Position numbers and translations under genes: made by a program | Shown here: positions 33,354-44,600 of the stretch, piece by piece | How positions within the stretch are numbered: position 1 is the first letter of the stretch | Layout of the letters: the number at the start of each line of letters is the position of its first letter | From: Prorocentrum cordatum | Taxonomy: Eukaryota > Sar > Dinophyceae > Prorocentrales > Prorocentraceae | Assembly: GCA_963575745.1 (NCBI GenBank) | Contig: CAUYUJ010000655.1 | Span: 47,033-111,032 of the forward strand | DNA: 64,000 bases | Reading direction: 5' to 3' | The notes under the pieces: generated by a model | What the model was told of the DNA's origin: nothing | The model's input: the letters and a program-made list of their open reading frames with translations, nothing else | Database searches by the model: none

Positions 33354-33425
33354 ACGGCGACGAGGACGACGACGGCGACGACGATGACGACGGAGACGAC
33401 GACGACGGCGACGACGACGAATGGA
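33145..33425 (+). repeat. (GAC)n trinucleotide array
   Basis: Nearly pure CGACGACGA with GGC, GGA and TAC interruptions. Poly-Arg, poly-Asp, poly-Thr and poly-Val frames are artefacts. Confidence 0.95.
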
Positions 33426-33779
33426 AGAGCGTCTTCCACACGCCGACAGGGTCGGCGGATGTGGTGTTCCAAGTGCAGGAAGGAATTATCCCAAATGGTT
33501 GGGGAATGCGTCTGGTAAGCCCTTCCTCCGCTAGCGCATGTTAACTTGCACCGGAACGATCTTCAGAACACGTGCAAACGAGAGGCGAGCCAGAGGCGAG
33601 GCTGAAAGTCTTTCCATTGCAAAAGACGGACCGAAGGGGGTCAGTGCCACGATAACCACCGCTTCGCTGCCGATCCGGAAGACGAGTCCTATCTAACGGC
33701 TCTCCTGCATTATCGTGTGTCCCCCCCGTTCGCTTCCCACCCCCAATCCTCGTGTGCTCCTCCCTCTCCCGCCCACGCC
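33426..33779. other. no confident gene
   Basis: Mixed sequence between two trinucleotide arrays. At 33440-33520 a frame RRQGRRMWCSKCRKELS includes a CxxC pair but is too short to assign. Confidence 0.35.
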
Positions 33780-33935
33780 GCAGGAGGAAGGATGAGGGAG
33801 CAGGCGCAGGAGGAGGAGGAGGAGGAGGAGGAGGAGGAGGACTAAGAGGAGGAGGAGGAGGAGGAGGAGGAGGAGGAGGCGCAGGAGGAGGAGGAGGAGG
33901 AGGAGGAGGAGGAGGAGGAGGAGAGGCGTCCGCCG
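33780..33935 (+). repeat. (GGA)n array
   Basis: Nearly pure GGAGGAGGA with GCA and CTA interruptions. Confidence 0.95.
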
Positions 33936-34285
33936 CGCAGACATCCGGCGCCTCGATCTTGCTCGAGACACGGGCACCCGACCTCTTGACCGCTTCCCCG
34001 GGGGACCAGTGCTTCATTCCGGTTCGTTTTCTTGCCGGCCCCGAGGCACGAAGGGACCCGAGAGGCCGATGACGATGAAAGGCCTCCGGCCCGATGTTGT
34101 TGAGACGCCCGATGTCGGAGCGCTGCGGACGAGCCTGTCGTCGTTGTCGCTGTGGGCGTCGTCGTTACCCGTGGATCTCCCCGACGGCCCGTCCTTCCGG
34201 GGCCAACCCGCGCCTCGCCGCGTCGAGCAGTTGCCACTCTTCCGCCTCCCGCCTCTCCGCCGCCAGCCACACCCTCCGAAGACAA
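33936..34285. other. no confident gene
   Basis: GC-rich sequence between two (GGA)n arrays. Open frames in several registers, none clearly favoured. Confidence 0.35.
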
Positions 34286-34735
34286 GAACGATCGAACATC
34301 AAGAGACCGAGGAGGACGGGGAGGACGAGGGGGAGGAGGAGGAGGAGCAGGAGAAAGAGGAGGAAGAAGAAGAGGAGGGTGAGGAAGACGAAAAGGAGGA
34401 GCATGAGGAGGAGGAGGAGGAGGAGGAGGAGGAGGAGGGTGAGGAGGACTAAGAGGAGGAGGAGGAGGAGGAGGAGGAGGAGGAGGAGGAGGAGGAGGAG
34501 AGAAGAGAGAAGAAGAGAAGAAGAAGAGAGGAGGAGAAGGAGGAGCAGAGGAGGAGGAGGAGGAGGAGGAGGAGGAGGAGAGGAGGAGGAGGAGGAGGAG
34601 GAGGAGGAGGAGGAGGAGGAGGAGGAGGAGGAGGAGGAGGAGGAGGAGGAGGAGGAGGAGGAGGAGGACTACGAGGAGGATTACGAGGAGGACTACGAGG
34701 AGGACGAGGAAGAGCGAGGAGGAGCGAGGAGGAGC
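34286..34735 (+). repeat. (GGA)n array with AAG and TAC variants
   Basis: About 450 bp of GGA/GAGGAG repeats, then GAGGATTACGAGGAG variants near 34670-34700. An inverted (TCC)n stretch at 34755-34800 could pair with it. Confidence 0.9.
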
Positions 34736-34815
34736 GAGGAGGAGGACGACGACTGCTCCTCCTTCTCCTCCTCTTCCTCCTCCTCCTCCTCCTCCGCCTC
34801 TTCTTTTTCGTCCTT

Positions 34816-34836
34816 AAGTGGCCATGTTGGCTCAAG
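34816..34836 (+). other. dinoflagellate spliced-leader relic
   Basis: The 21 bases match the known dinoflagellate spliced leader at 17 positions by my count, including GCCAT, then TTGGCTCAAG at its 3' end. The ATG of the LINE ORF1-like frame follows at once (34837). A genomic copy of the leader next to an ATG indicates that a trans-spliced mRNA was copied back into DNA. Confidence 0.65.
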
Positions 34837-36160
34837 ATGTTCAGCGTAGGGGGCCGCAAGCCTCCAGACTGGAAGGGTACCGCTAGACCGCGGCCAGCTT
34901 CCAAGTTTCCTGTGAGTTCCTGGGGGAGCGCCCTCCGCCGAATCGTATTGATTACAGCGGCAGCACCCACGAGTTCGACGGCATGGCTGGAAGTTGGCAG
35001 TACCCATGGTCGGCAGGCGGCGGCGGCAAGCCCACGCAGAGCACGGTCGGCAACGGGCGCGACAAGCCCGATTGGTTTTGTTGCAATGGCTGCAAAAAAC
35101 GAGAGGACGCGAGAGCGCTGGTGCAACCCAGGCACTTTCGACAAGTGTACGATGTGCAAGCTCCGCAAGAGCGTCTCGCTCGGCGGTGATCGGCGCAGAG
35201 GAGGCCCATTTCGCCGGTCTCCAAGCGAGGCCGAGGGCCGTGCGAATGGCAAGCAGTTGCAGGACAAGTCCAAGAAGGGCCCTGCCGTGGATATTAGCAC
35301 GCTCGAGGCCAAGATCGAGCAGCTCGTGGCCAAGGCCCTGGGGGGGGGTAGATGGTCGTCGACAGCTCCTCGTCCGAATCTGGCACCACCGTCGAGGCCG
35401 CGGTGCCCAAGAGCGCCGATTGGCTCGCCAACGAGATCAAGGTGCTAAAGGCGCGCCGCTGGCACGACCGACTAGGACGCCACGATCGACGCCTTCCAGT
35501 CCGAGCCCGACATGTTGCGGACGAAGATCCACGACGCGAGGCAAAGGGACACCAAGTTGCAGATCGCCAGGCGGGACGTAAAGCGCAAGGAGGTCGTTGT
35601 GTCGAAGCAAACCGAGAAGGTCGCGGAGATGCGGTCCACCTTGCCGAGGCCCAGCAGGCCCAGGCCACGGCGCACGCGCAGGAGTTGGTGGCAGCGGGCG
35701 TCAGTAATGGCGCGGGCAATGGTCTCGGCGCTGATGGCGATGGTGGCGAAGTGGCTCGTCAAGCCCATTCACAGGTCACCGTGAACACGGCCGCGGTGGC
35801 GGCCAAGTGCAGCGAGCGCTCGACGGACCAGGCCGAGGGGCAGCTGGTCTCTAAGCCCCTGGGAGACTTCCTGCCGCAGCAGCTGGCGGCGCCCTCCGCC
35901 CAGGCCCGGCCAGCTGGCGGCCAGGGCGCCGCGGGAGGCAGATTGCCCGACGACGCGGGCAAGCCCCGCGAGCCCGACCCCGCGGCCGCCTCCCCTGAGG
36001 CACAGCTCCGCGAGGCACTCGAGCAGGCATGGCCCAGCGAGTTCGCCCGGGCCTCGCCGACTGACGCGGAGGGCTTGCGCGCTGCTGCTCGCCGCGCTGC
36101 CCAGAGCCCACTCCTCGCCGTCGCTGCATGGGCGAGCGGAGCGGGCGGGCCTCGCTGAGC
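34837..36160 (+). pseudogene. LINE ORF1-like region: Cys-rich module and coiled coil
   Basis: ATG at 34837. A Cys-rich module at 35060-35180 needs two frames: DKPDWFCCNGCKK in one, then RWCNPGTFDKCTMCKLRKS in the next, giving four cysteines in CxxC pairs of zinc-ribbon type. A coiled coil follows (35500-35660: MLRTKIHDARQRDTKLQIA, RRDVKRKEVVVSKQTEKVAE), then Ala/Gln-rich sequence to a stop near 36158. Such modules in LINE ORF1 proteins bind nucleic acid and oligomerise. At least two frameshifts are needed, so no intact protein is made. Confidence 0.5.
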
Positions 36161-38130
36161 GGCTCGGCACCATGGCGACTTCCAACGGCACCGTCGCGGG
36201 CGCCGACGTCAGCGCGCCCACCGTCGCTCCCCGCAGAGCGCCTGCAGCCGAGGGGCGAGTCGCGGCGGCCCACGTCGACCTTGGCCCCGCCGGGCACGGC
36301 GAACTCGACCCCTTCGACCGCGTCCAGCTGGACGGCGGCGCGTCGGAGACCGCGCCCTCCGGGCCGAATCGGCGGCCAGGTGCTGAGGGTTACATCCTTT
36401 CGGTTGGCGCTCGGCCCGGGCGCCGCCCAGGCGCGGCAATGCCCGGCAACGCCGACTTCCTGGACAGCGAGCGCGAGATGCGCGACGAGCTGGGGCTCCT
36501 GGATCGGGCCAAGGAGCCGCTGTCCAAGCGGATGCAGCAGCGGTCAGGCGCGGAGGGCTTCATCCCCATCGGCATGCGGCGGAAATGCGCGGCGAGATGG
36601 GGTCAAGATCGGGCCAAGGCGCCGCTGGCCAAGCGCATGATCACCTTGAGAGGCGTCGTCGCGGGCGCCAGCGGCAGCGCGCCCGCCGCCACTCCCTGCG
36701 AAGCATCTGCAGCCGTAGCGCGAGGCACAGCAGCCCTGATCGGCCCGGGCTCCACCGCGGACGGCGAGCTCGACCCTTTCGATTGCATCGACCTGGATTG
36801 CGGCGAATCAGGGGCCGCGCCCTTCGATCGAGCTGCAGCAGAGGTCAGGCACTGGGGGTTTCATCCCCTCGGCCGGCGATCGGCCTAGGCACCGCCTAGG
36901 CACGGCCAAGCCTGGCGACGAGCCAGGGGCCCGGGATCGGGCCACGGAGCCGCTGGCCAAGCAGATCCAGCAGCGGTCAGGCGCGGAGGGTTTGGCCCCC
37001 TCGGCACGCGTTCGGCCCGGGCACCGCCCAGGCGCGGCCAAGCTCGGCACTGCGGACCCCCTGGGCCAAGAGCGCTGGGGGGCCCTGGATCGGGTCAAGG
37101 TGCCGCCGGTCAAGCGGATGGTTACCTCCAACGGCGTCGCCGCGGGCGCCGGCGGCAGCGCGCCCGCCGTCGCTCCCTGCGGATCATCTGCAGCCAGGGC
37201 GCGAGTCGCAGCAGCTCCTATCGGCCTCGGCTTCACCGTGCACCGCGAGCTCGACCCTTTCGACAGAGCCGGGCTAGAGTGCGACGAGTCGGGGGCCGTG
37301 CCCTTCGAGCCGCGGCAGCGGTCAGGTGCCGAGGGTTTTCATGCAGTCGGCGGGCGCTCGGCCTGGGTACCAGGTATGGTCAAGCCTGGCAACGACGCCT
37401 CCCTGGACCACGAGTGCGGAACCCGCGCCGAGCTGACGGTGACAGATCGGAACGCGGCGCAGCTGGTCAAGCAGAGGCCCATCGCAATCGCGGGCGTGAT
37501 CATAGAGATGGCAGCGGAGCTCATCGTGCACATAAGGAGGGTCGGCCAGGTGCCAGCGGAGGACGGGCAGCAGGCGCGGCCGCAGATTCCCGACGCCAGC
37601 CGCAGCACCGCCACCCTCCCCATCGATAGCGACAGGCTACTGGACATCCTTTGCCGAGGAGATCAAGAACGTCAGAATCTCGACCGCGCCGCCGCCGGTC
37701 AAGCCTGCCGCGCCGGAGACGCACGGAGCGGAGCGCCCCGCCCGAACTGGCCGGCGGGCGGGCGTCGCCCAGGGCCAGGGCAGCTTGGCCAAAGGGCCCG
37801 AGGAAGAGAGTAGCGACCCCTCGGGGCACGCACTGCTCACCGCGGTTGGCAGGGCCAAATTGGAGGGGACCGCCAGCGGGCAAGGCGAGCATAGCGATCG
37901 AGGAGCGGCGAGTTGGTCGGGCAGGGAGACGGAGAGCAGCTCGGCGAGCACCGCGGCGCCCTGCCCCCAAGCCAGGGGCAGCCACTCGACCGCCCCAGCG
38001 GATGGGGCACCACGAAAAACGTAGATAGAGGCAGAAGCCTGCGCGCGCACAGGCCATCGCAGCAAGTGGCACAACGTGGACGAGCCTATCGGACCTCCAA
38101 CTGGACCCGATCGCCTGTCAGACTGACCCG
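36161..38130 (+). pseudogene. LINE internal region with about 340-bp protein-level repeats
   Basis: Three to four diverged tandem segments share FIPIG- or FHPLG-like sequence, a run of RPG(H/R)RPGAA, LDR(A/V)K(E/V)P, and a block with GVVAGASGSAPA or GVAAGAGGSAPA followed by GELDPFD- or RELDPFD-type sequence (blocks near 36180-36320, 36640-36790, 37110-37270). The DNA period varies. This looks like an expanded low-selection region in the element, and no enzyme motif is visible. Frames are partly open (36172-36888, 36992-37813). Confidence 0.4.
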
Positions 38131-38650
38131 GCCTTGGAGCAGGAGACCCACGCGGCGTCGGATTGGGCCAAGCGGGCCCAGTGGCAGCTGCGCCCCAGCC
38201 CCGCTGTCCCCACCAGGAAAGGAGGCACCGGCGGCTGCGCGGCGGCGCGGCCACGGCGTGGGCCCGCGCGACACTGGCACGTTGGCCCCGGGCTCGCGTT
38301 CGCCAAGGGCCGTTCGCAGCTCGGATGCTGGAAAGGATGGCTGCGAGGGGGCATCCGCGGGCAATGTCTACCTGCGCCACGGCGCGGCCATGATCGCGAG
38401 GAGCAGATTATTCATCAACTTTTGCGCGCGTGAGTTGAAGGGGCCGGGGCGCCAGTTCCTCATCGGCGGCGGCTTCAACGCGCGCGCGACAGAGCTGGCG
38501 AAGCCGGGGATCTCCCACGCCCTAGAGGCAGAGCCCGCATTCCCCAAGGAGGCAACGCACGGCGACCTGGCGGACGGAGCACTGCTCGACTAGTGGGCGT
38601 TTCCGAAGGTCCCCACGCCGAAGGCGAAGTGCTGCGACCTCACCCACGCC
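38131..38650 (+). pseudogene. LINE endonuclease domain remnant
   Basis: The frame 37913-38593 contains NVYLRHGAAMIARSRLFINF then QFLIGGGFNARATELAKPG (about 38452-38510). This matches the APE-type endonuclease motif in which GGDFN is normal; here the Asp of GDFN is Gly, so catalysis should be impaired. An in-frame TAG follows at 38591, after LADGALLD. The frame continues past it as WAFPKVPTPKAKCCDLTH and IKDHRPLGL; the DHRP pair is the usual C-terminal His/Asp signature. Confidence 0.55.
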
Positions 38651-38824
38651 TGCGCGATTAAGGACCACCGCCCTTTAGGCCTCAGGCACGCGAGCGGCGC
38701 CGTCGACAGCGCGATTGCAATCCACCGCTCCCCGAGGAGCTGCCCCGCCGAGCGGCGGATTGGGCCTGGGCGGGAGGCCCGCGCGAGCTGGCCAGAAGCG
38801 CGCGCCGCCCTGCTCGACGCAGAG

Positions 38825-39540
38825 GTGAGCGGGGAGGCGCTAGCTCGTGGCTGCGCCGACTTCATGAAGGGCGCCGAGGAGGGCCCAGCCCGCGTGTTCC
38901 AAAGAGCCACAGGGGGCGCAGAAGCACGCGGGCGCGGGCGCGAACCGAAATTTATCAAGGCGAACCCGCTCAGGAAGAACAGCGCGGCTGTGGCCAAGGC
39001 CTCCCTCGAGGCAAGGCAGGCGCTCTGGCTCAGCAACCGCCTGCGCGAGCTGCAGAAGGCCATCCTGAGGGGGGCAGGGGGCCACCGCAAGGCGGCGGAC
39101 AGGCTCTACGGCGCCCAGGAGAAGTGGGAGGGCTCCTCCAGGAAGACAGCCGACTGGGACCTCTTCGAGCGGCACTGGCCCCGATGGCGCGACCTAGGCC
39201 CCGACGTCTTCGAGCAGATAGCCGAGCGGGCGGGGATCGTCGGCAGGAGGATCACGCGAGACATTGAGAAGCAGCGGCGCAGGCCATTCGACGCCCGAGC
39301 GAAGAAGGCCACGCTGGACGGCGCGGGCCTCGCGCACAAGTGGACCAGAGGCCCAGCAGGAGCGGGCCACGGAGCAACTAAGGGCGGGGTCGCCGCCGAC
39401 ACCCGGGACGCGGCGGACAAGTTCTGCAAGGAGTGGCTCAAGCAGGTCCAGAACGCAGACAAGCCCCTGGCGCCGAAGTGCCGGGGCGACGCGCGGCGCC
39501 GCGAGCCGAGCCCGCGGCTGTGGCCATCAGGAAAGCCAGC
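38825..39540 (+). pseudogene. LINE linker between endonuclease and RT
   Basis: The open frame reads CADFMKGAEEGPARVFQR, then a long Lys/Arg/Ala-rich helical stretch with KASLEARQALWLSNRLRELQ, WDLFERHWPRWRDLGPD and DTRDAADKFCKEWLKQVQNA. It is the best-preserved frame of the element and its G/C third-position bias is strong. It ends where a frameshift leads into the RT. Confidence 0.5.
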
Positions 39541-40740
39541 AGAAGCATCAAGCACCGCACCGTCCTCGGCTCCGACCCGCGGTGGTTCGCGACGAGGCGC
39601 TGGAGTTCCTGGCGGGGCTCGCGGTCCACGCGGAGTGGGATGGCAACCAGCCGCAGCAGCTGGTGATCATCATCGTTTTCCTCACCGAGAAGGAGGGGGG
39701 CGGTCGGCCCATCGCCCCCTCGGGCGGCCCCCTGCGCATCTGGACCAGGGCGCGGAGGGCGCAAATGCAGAAATGGGAGGGCGAGCGCGACCTGCCGTGC
39801 TTCCAGAACGCCAGCGGCAGGACGACGGAGCGAGCCGCATGGGGCCACGCCGCGTGCCAGGAGTAGGGAAACAAGGTCGGTATGCTCACCCCCTCCAACC
39901 AGCTTGACATGATGAAGTGATACGAGCGCGTCGGCCACCAGACGCTCTGGGACGAGGGCTGCGAGCGCGACGCCAACCTCGCGCGGCTGCGCGCCAGTAT
40001 CAGCGTCTACGCGGGCAGGCGGAGATGCAAGATCGACGAGGCCATGTCGGACCAGACCAATATCACCCCCAGCATCTTGGCCGGCTGTGGGTTTGCCACC
40101 CCCTGGCCGAAGGCGCACCGTCGTCTGCATCGGCGCGTAGCGGTGGCTGCGTAGGAGATCGACGGGCGCGGCGCAGCACCTGCGCGCGCTCGGCTTCGAG
40201 ATCAAAGGCTCGAAGTCCACCATCGCGGCGATGCCCGCGCACGCGGGTGAATGGATGGCCGACAAGGTCTACGAGCGGACGGGCCGGAGGCTGCAAGTCA
40301 GCAAGCACCGCCGCAACCTGGGCGTCGACTCCACCGTCGGGGCGCGGCGCAGGACGAAGGCGACGCAGGACAGCGCGACCCAGCAGAAGGCCAGGGTTGG
40401 CGGGGCGAAGTGCCTCAGGAGGCGCGGCGCCGAGTCGGGCATGGCAGGCAGGATGGGCCTTCGGCGCGCCACGACGCACGGGGCGCGCGCGCTGGGCCTC
40501 AGCGGTTCGCAGCTGCATCGGCTTCGAGCCGCCGCGGGGGCCACCATGTTCACGGACTCTGTCCACGCAGCGATTGCGGCGGCGCATGCCGAGCGGGACA
40601 TGGCTGCGCAGACCAAGAGGGCCCCGATCAACATATGCAGGGCGCCCTCGTTCACGCCATCCCTACCCAGATGGGCAAGATCAACCGGCTGGCCTCTGTG
40701 GTCGGCCCAGCGGGAGTTGCCCCGGCGATGCTTGACAGGG
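39541..40740 (+). pseudogene. LINE reverse transcriptase, catalytic region deleted
   Basis: LVIIIVFLTEKEGGGRPIA and GGPLRIWTRARRAQMQKWEG (39661-39780) are the N-terminal RT motifs. LDMMK, a TGA stop (39918-39920), then YERVGHQTLWDEGCERDANL is motif A. SILAGCGFATPWPKAH (about 40068-40115) is motif B. The expected motif C with its paired Asp is missing. The sequence goes within about 60 bases to LRALGFEIKGSKSTIAAM, which normally lies downstream of it. The thumb follows: RRLQVSKHRRNLGVDSTVGA, ARALGLSGSQLHRLRAAAG. The enzyme is certainly dead. Confidence 0.65.
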
Positions 40741-41199
40741 CGGGGCGGAAGGCGCTCTCGGCAAGCGGATTGGCCACTCGCGACGGCGAAGAGCTGTACC
40801 TGGCCCGAGCACCCATTCAACGCGCTGTGGGCCGTTGGAAGTGCCAGCTCGTCGCCAAGCACGAGGGCCTGGAGCGCAGGCGGGGCGGCATCCACATCGA
40901 GCCTGCGCGAGATGCGCCCCGTAGCCCCAGGAAGCTCGCGATCGCGAAGGAGGCGAGCGGGCTGCGCTCCATCGCAGTGGGCAGCCAATTGCCTCAGCAG
41001 CGGCTGTCTGTGGCTGGCCTGGCAGACTCGCCCTTGCGCCAGCGATATGGCCCCTCGCCTGGGACGCTGGCCCACCGCCACTGGGCGCGCGCGGCATGGC
41101 TGTGCGACAGGAGGGGGAGCGAGATTGGCCACGTCGGCTCCCCCACGGGCCGGCTGACGGCGACGCAGGAGGCTTCCTTGTGCAGGTGCCTCCTGCCCA

Positions 41200-41760
41200 A
41201 CCTGGCCGAGTGCCCGAGGCCCGCCAGGAACTGGCAGGTCGCGCGGAGCAAAGAGATCCCAGGAGGAGTCTTCGCTGGAGACGAATTCGTGGACGGCTCT
41301 GGCAGGTGCCCGACCAGGGCTGGCGACATGCGCGCGGGCTTCAGGCGCGCCGCCGTCGACCATCGGGCACGTCACGGGCGATTGCCACGGGCCGTCGCCT
41401 GGGCGGCTGCTGGAGGTCGGGGAGGGCGAGCTCGTCGCGGCCGGGGCCATGCGGCACCGCGTGATGCCGCCTTTCACGCTCTACAACGACTACGAGAACC
41501 TGCTCGACGGCATCGCCGCGGGACCCGTTGCGCGCTGCGCAGTCACTAACGCCTACGCCGAGCAGTGGAGGAGGATCTGGAAGCTCATCTACGACATCGG
41601 CCTCGGCAACATCCAGCTCCGCAAGGTCAGGGCCCGCCCGTCCACGCGCAGGCTGGGCTACGGCACGACGGAGAGGCGAGGGGGATCGCGCTCGGCAACA
41701 GGGCGGCCGACATCGAGGCCAAGAAGGGGGCGGCCTGCCACCCATGCAGCGCCCCCCTGA
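41200..41760 (+). pseudogene. LINE RNase H remnant
   Basis: GDEFVDGSGRCPTRAGDMRA (first Asp at 41292-41294) with AGFRRAAVDH is the first RNase H strand. After a frameshift come NDYENLLDGIAAGPVARC and EQWRRIWKLIYDIGLGNIQL with RKVRARPSTR, the region of the third strand and the usual K-V-(K/R)-A motif. The final Asp region reads GIALGNRAADIEAKKGAAC (about 41690), similar to GN..AD. It is spread over two or three frames. Confidence 0.5.
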
Positions 41761-43029
41761 GCGCGGCGGGGCGCGTCGCTCAGACGGAGACCGCCGAGAG
41801 GGCGGCGGGCGGGGCGGCCGCGCGCGCGCCAGCGAACAGCGAGCGAGCCGCGGAAGAGCAGCTGCGGCGGGGCGCCAACAGGCGCGAGGAGCTCGAGGGC
41901 ACGGCGCGCGCCACGCGGCCGCGCAAGGCCCACCAGGCTCTCCAGACCCGCATTCCAGCGGCGAGGCCCGCGACGACGGCTCGGCGCCGCCCAGCGACAT
42001 GTGAAATTCCCCGCGCACGGTGCCAGCGCAAGCCGACTAGCGCGCAGAGATTTGGCGCGAGACCAGGCGATGGGCGGCGACGCGAATCTGCGACTTGCGA
42101 GGCGAGGCTGTCCTGCAGAGAGGTGGGTTCATAGATTGGTGCGAGGCTTACTTGCGGGCCATGCCGCGGCCGCCGCCTTTCCGCGCGCCGAGGAAGTGGC
42201 GCCAGCGCCCCGCCCTTTTCGGGAACGAGCCCCTCGGCCAGGTCACCCACAGATATATGCGAGGAAGCTCGGAAGGAGAACGCCGTCAGGAGGAGGCACT
42301 TCTTCGAGCGCATGAGCGAGGCTTAGAGTGGTTGGCCGCGGCCGAGTGGCGCTACTCCGAGCTCAGGGCGATGCGAGCGATGATGCGACGGTTGCTAGGC
42401 GATGGCGCGCCGCCGCTGGCCGCTCAAGGCCCCGGGCCCTGCCGCGGCCACGACGCGCGCCTTGCGGCGGCGGCGAGCGGGCGGCGGGAGATCCCGGGAT
42501 GACGGCGGCAGCAGCGATGGCAGCCGCAGTCTGGAAAGCCCGCGCGCGGGGGCGCGCGGGCAGCGAGGAGAGCGACGCCGACGGCGACGGCCCAGGCGAC
42601 GCCGAGGGTGCCGCGAGCGGCCCGCAGGCGCGCGGGGCCCCCCCCCATGCAGTGGGCAGCGGGACAGGGCCGCGGCTGTCCGAGGCCCTGGAGGCGGCAG
42701 CGAGGCCCCAGCAGGCAGCGCCGGCGAGCCAACCGCGGCAAGCGCACGAAGGCGACGGCGAACTGGGCAGCCGCGCTGGCACGGGCGCTTCCCGCCCGCG
42801 CGCGCCGACGCTGGCGGCAGCGCGGACAGCGACGACGCGCCGCTGGCCAAGGCCCTTCGGCCCGGGGCGGCGCCTCGCCGCCGCCAGCTCTTCGCGGGGG
42901 GCAGCCAGTCGAGGAGAGGCGCTGACGGACGGCCGGGGGGGGCCGAGGCAACGCTGGCCGCAGCGCGGGCGGCGCGCAGCCAGTTCGACGGCTGGGCCAT
43001 CGACGCGCAGGGCGGCATGGACAGGCGCG

Positions 43030-43335
43030 CGGCAGCCGGGCTCCAGCGTGAGGCGGCGCCCCAGCTCTTGATGCCCAACGACGCGAAGCCCGCGGGGCAC
43101 GGCGGTCTTCTGCAACGCGTGCAGCGCGCTCTCGGCACGTGGCCCGACCAGGCTCCGCTCGGCGCGCTGCGCCCGGCAGCCAGCCGACAGGAACGCCAAG
43201 ACGCGGCTCAACCACATGCGCATGGGCCGCCACGAGTTGGCGGCCGGCGCCAGCCCATGGAGCGGTCAGCAGCGGCGGGGCGACGGCGCCGTGAGCCGCG
43301 CGCCGCGAGGCGGCTGGCGAGGCCAGCCTGAAGCG
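43030..43335 (+). pseudogene. LINE C-terminal Cys motif
   Basis: LLMPNDAKPAGHG then, one frame over, AVFCNACSALSARGP (about 43100-43140) and a Ser/Arg-rich tail RLRSARCAPGSQPTGT with WAATSWRPAP. A CxxC after a His, near the C terminus, is the arrangement I associate with dinoflagellate LINEs. The preceding 42130-43030 is Ala/Arg-rich with all six frames open and cannot be assigned. Confidence 0.4.
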
Positions 43336-44566
43336 CAGCCCGCGGGTCGGGCTCCGCCAGCGCCCGCGGGGGGGGGGGCGCGCAGGCGCCGCTTCGGGGC
43401 GCCCGGAAACGAACTGGCCGCTTCGCAGCCTGCTCCGGACTCCTCTCCCCCTCCGCTTCCTCCTCATCCTCCTCTTCCACAGTTACACAATATGAATGCA
43501 ATTATTCTCCTCTACCCCCTGATGCTGTCTCCTGTGATGGCGTCTGGAAGATATCGCCCCCCCCTCCGCGTGCTGTTTGTTGCACGCAGAACCCCGGGAG
43601 TTGGGCGTTCGCTTGGGCATGTTTTCAACATTTGCTCCCGCTGAAGAGCTGGCTTCAGTCTCGGGCTTCCACTCGTTCCCAACCGCGCCCCCGCCGCAGC
43701 GCTGGCCTTATTTCCGCGCCCCCGGTCGCTCCGAATCGCGCCCTCTCTGCAGCGCCTGCCTTCTTTGCAAATAGGCCCCCAAATATTTAAAATGCCCCCC
43801 CCCTTCCGGAGCAGAAAAACAAAAAACATCGGGAGTCATGGCGCGTTCGGCGTCGATTCGTTGATTGTTTTGGCTGGATAAGCTCCCCACTTTGGGGCGT
43901 CGTCGCTTAGGGAGTATCAAGCAGGAGCCCCGCGCCTGCTTTGAGACGGCGACGTCGGAAGCAGAGCCAGAGGGCGCTCTTCATCAGCCCAGCCTTGCGC
44001 GGAGATTTTCGGGGGACCCAAGGAGCTAGACATGGGGCCGCGACTCCAGACCGGCCCAGACTTTTCGAAAATAATCCAATTACCCTCCAAAGAACTTGGC
44101 GCGTGGCATGCTGTGCGGCGTTGTGCTCTTCGCCGCTGAGCGATGCCACGCTTTGCGTGCACTTGTTTTGCGATGCAATGCTTCGCTGCGCAATGCCAAG
44201 CCATGCGATTGCATGCTACGCTCAGCCGTGCTCTTCTACGCCATGCCATGCCGCGTTGTACCATGCATCGCGTGCCTTCTCGCGATCGCTGCTCTGCTCG
44301 ACACGACTGCGCGGAAAAAAACATATGGCGCGCGCCATGGTTCTCGCACAAAATGCAAGGGGGGGGAGGAGGAGGTGGAGGGGGGGGAGAGGGGGAGAGG
44401 GAGCAAGACATCGCCCGTCGGGGCCCAGCAACGGGGCCCAAATCCCAGGTGGGGAGGGGGGGGGAGGTGGCGCGCGTCGCGACGCGGAACAAGGGGCACG
44501 CGTGCCAAGGATCATACAATCGCGGATGCGAGACAGACGGCACGCGGCAATGGCGCCAAGGTCCGA
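43336..44566. other. no gene seen between LINE and TIR
   Basis: Mixed sequence. 44105-44290 is rich in ATGCCATGC-like words, and G-runs occur at 44360-44465. Open frames on both strands show no consistent bias. Confidence 0.4.
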
Positions 44567-44568
44567 TA

Positions 44569-44600
44569 CCCTGAGGTCTAATCACTTCAAAAAATGAAGT
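44569..44600 (+). repeat. left terminal inverted repeat
   Basis: It begins CCCTGAGGTCTAATCACTTC and ends with GAAGT, so it contains its own small hairpin (ACTTC, A-rich loop, GAAGT). It matches the reverse complement of 62051-62082 at 24 of 32 positions; six of the eight differences are the loop (A-run versus T-run). The first 11 bases are identical. Confidence 0.75.

Larger units (their letters stand above)
34816..43335 (+). mobile_element. long decayed LINE (ORF1-EN-RT-RNase H)
   Basis: A single plus-strand element of about 8.5 kb with domains in the usual order: Cys-rich and coiled-coil ORF1-like region, repeat-rich linker, endonuclease, reverse transcriptase, RNase H, and a C-terminal Cys motif. 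Many frameshifts and in-frame stops are present, and the RT catalytic motif C region appears deleted. It starts at a spliced-leader relic. No poly-A tail or target-site duplication was found at the right end, so the 3' boundary near 43335 is set by the last coding similarity. Confidence 0.65.

Noticed and set aside
34094-34849. Arg/Glu-rich frame of 251 codons
   Set aside because: It consists of (GGA)n; poly-Glu, poly-Arg and poly-Gly read equally well in the three frames.
42130-43030. Several overlapping frames of 200-350 codons on both strands
   Set aside because: Very GC-rich Ala/Arg-coding DNA is open in all six frames; no motif distinguishes one of them.
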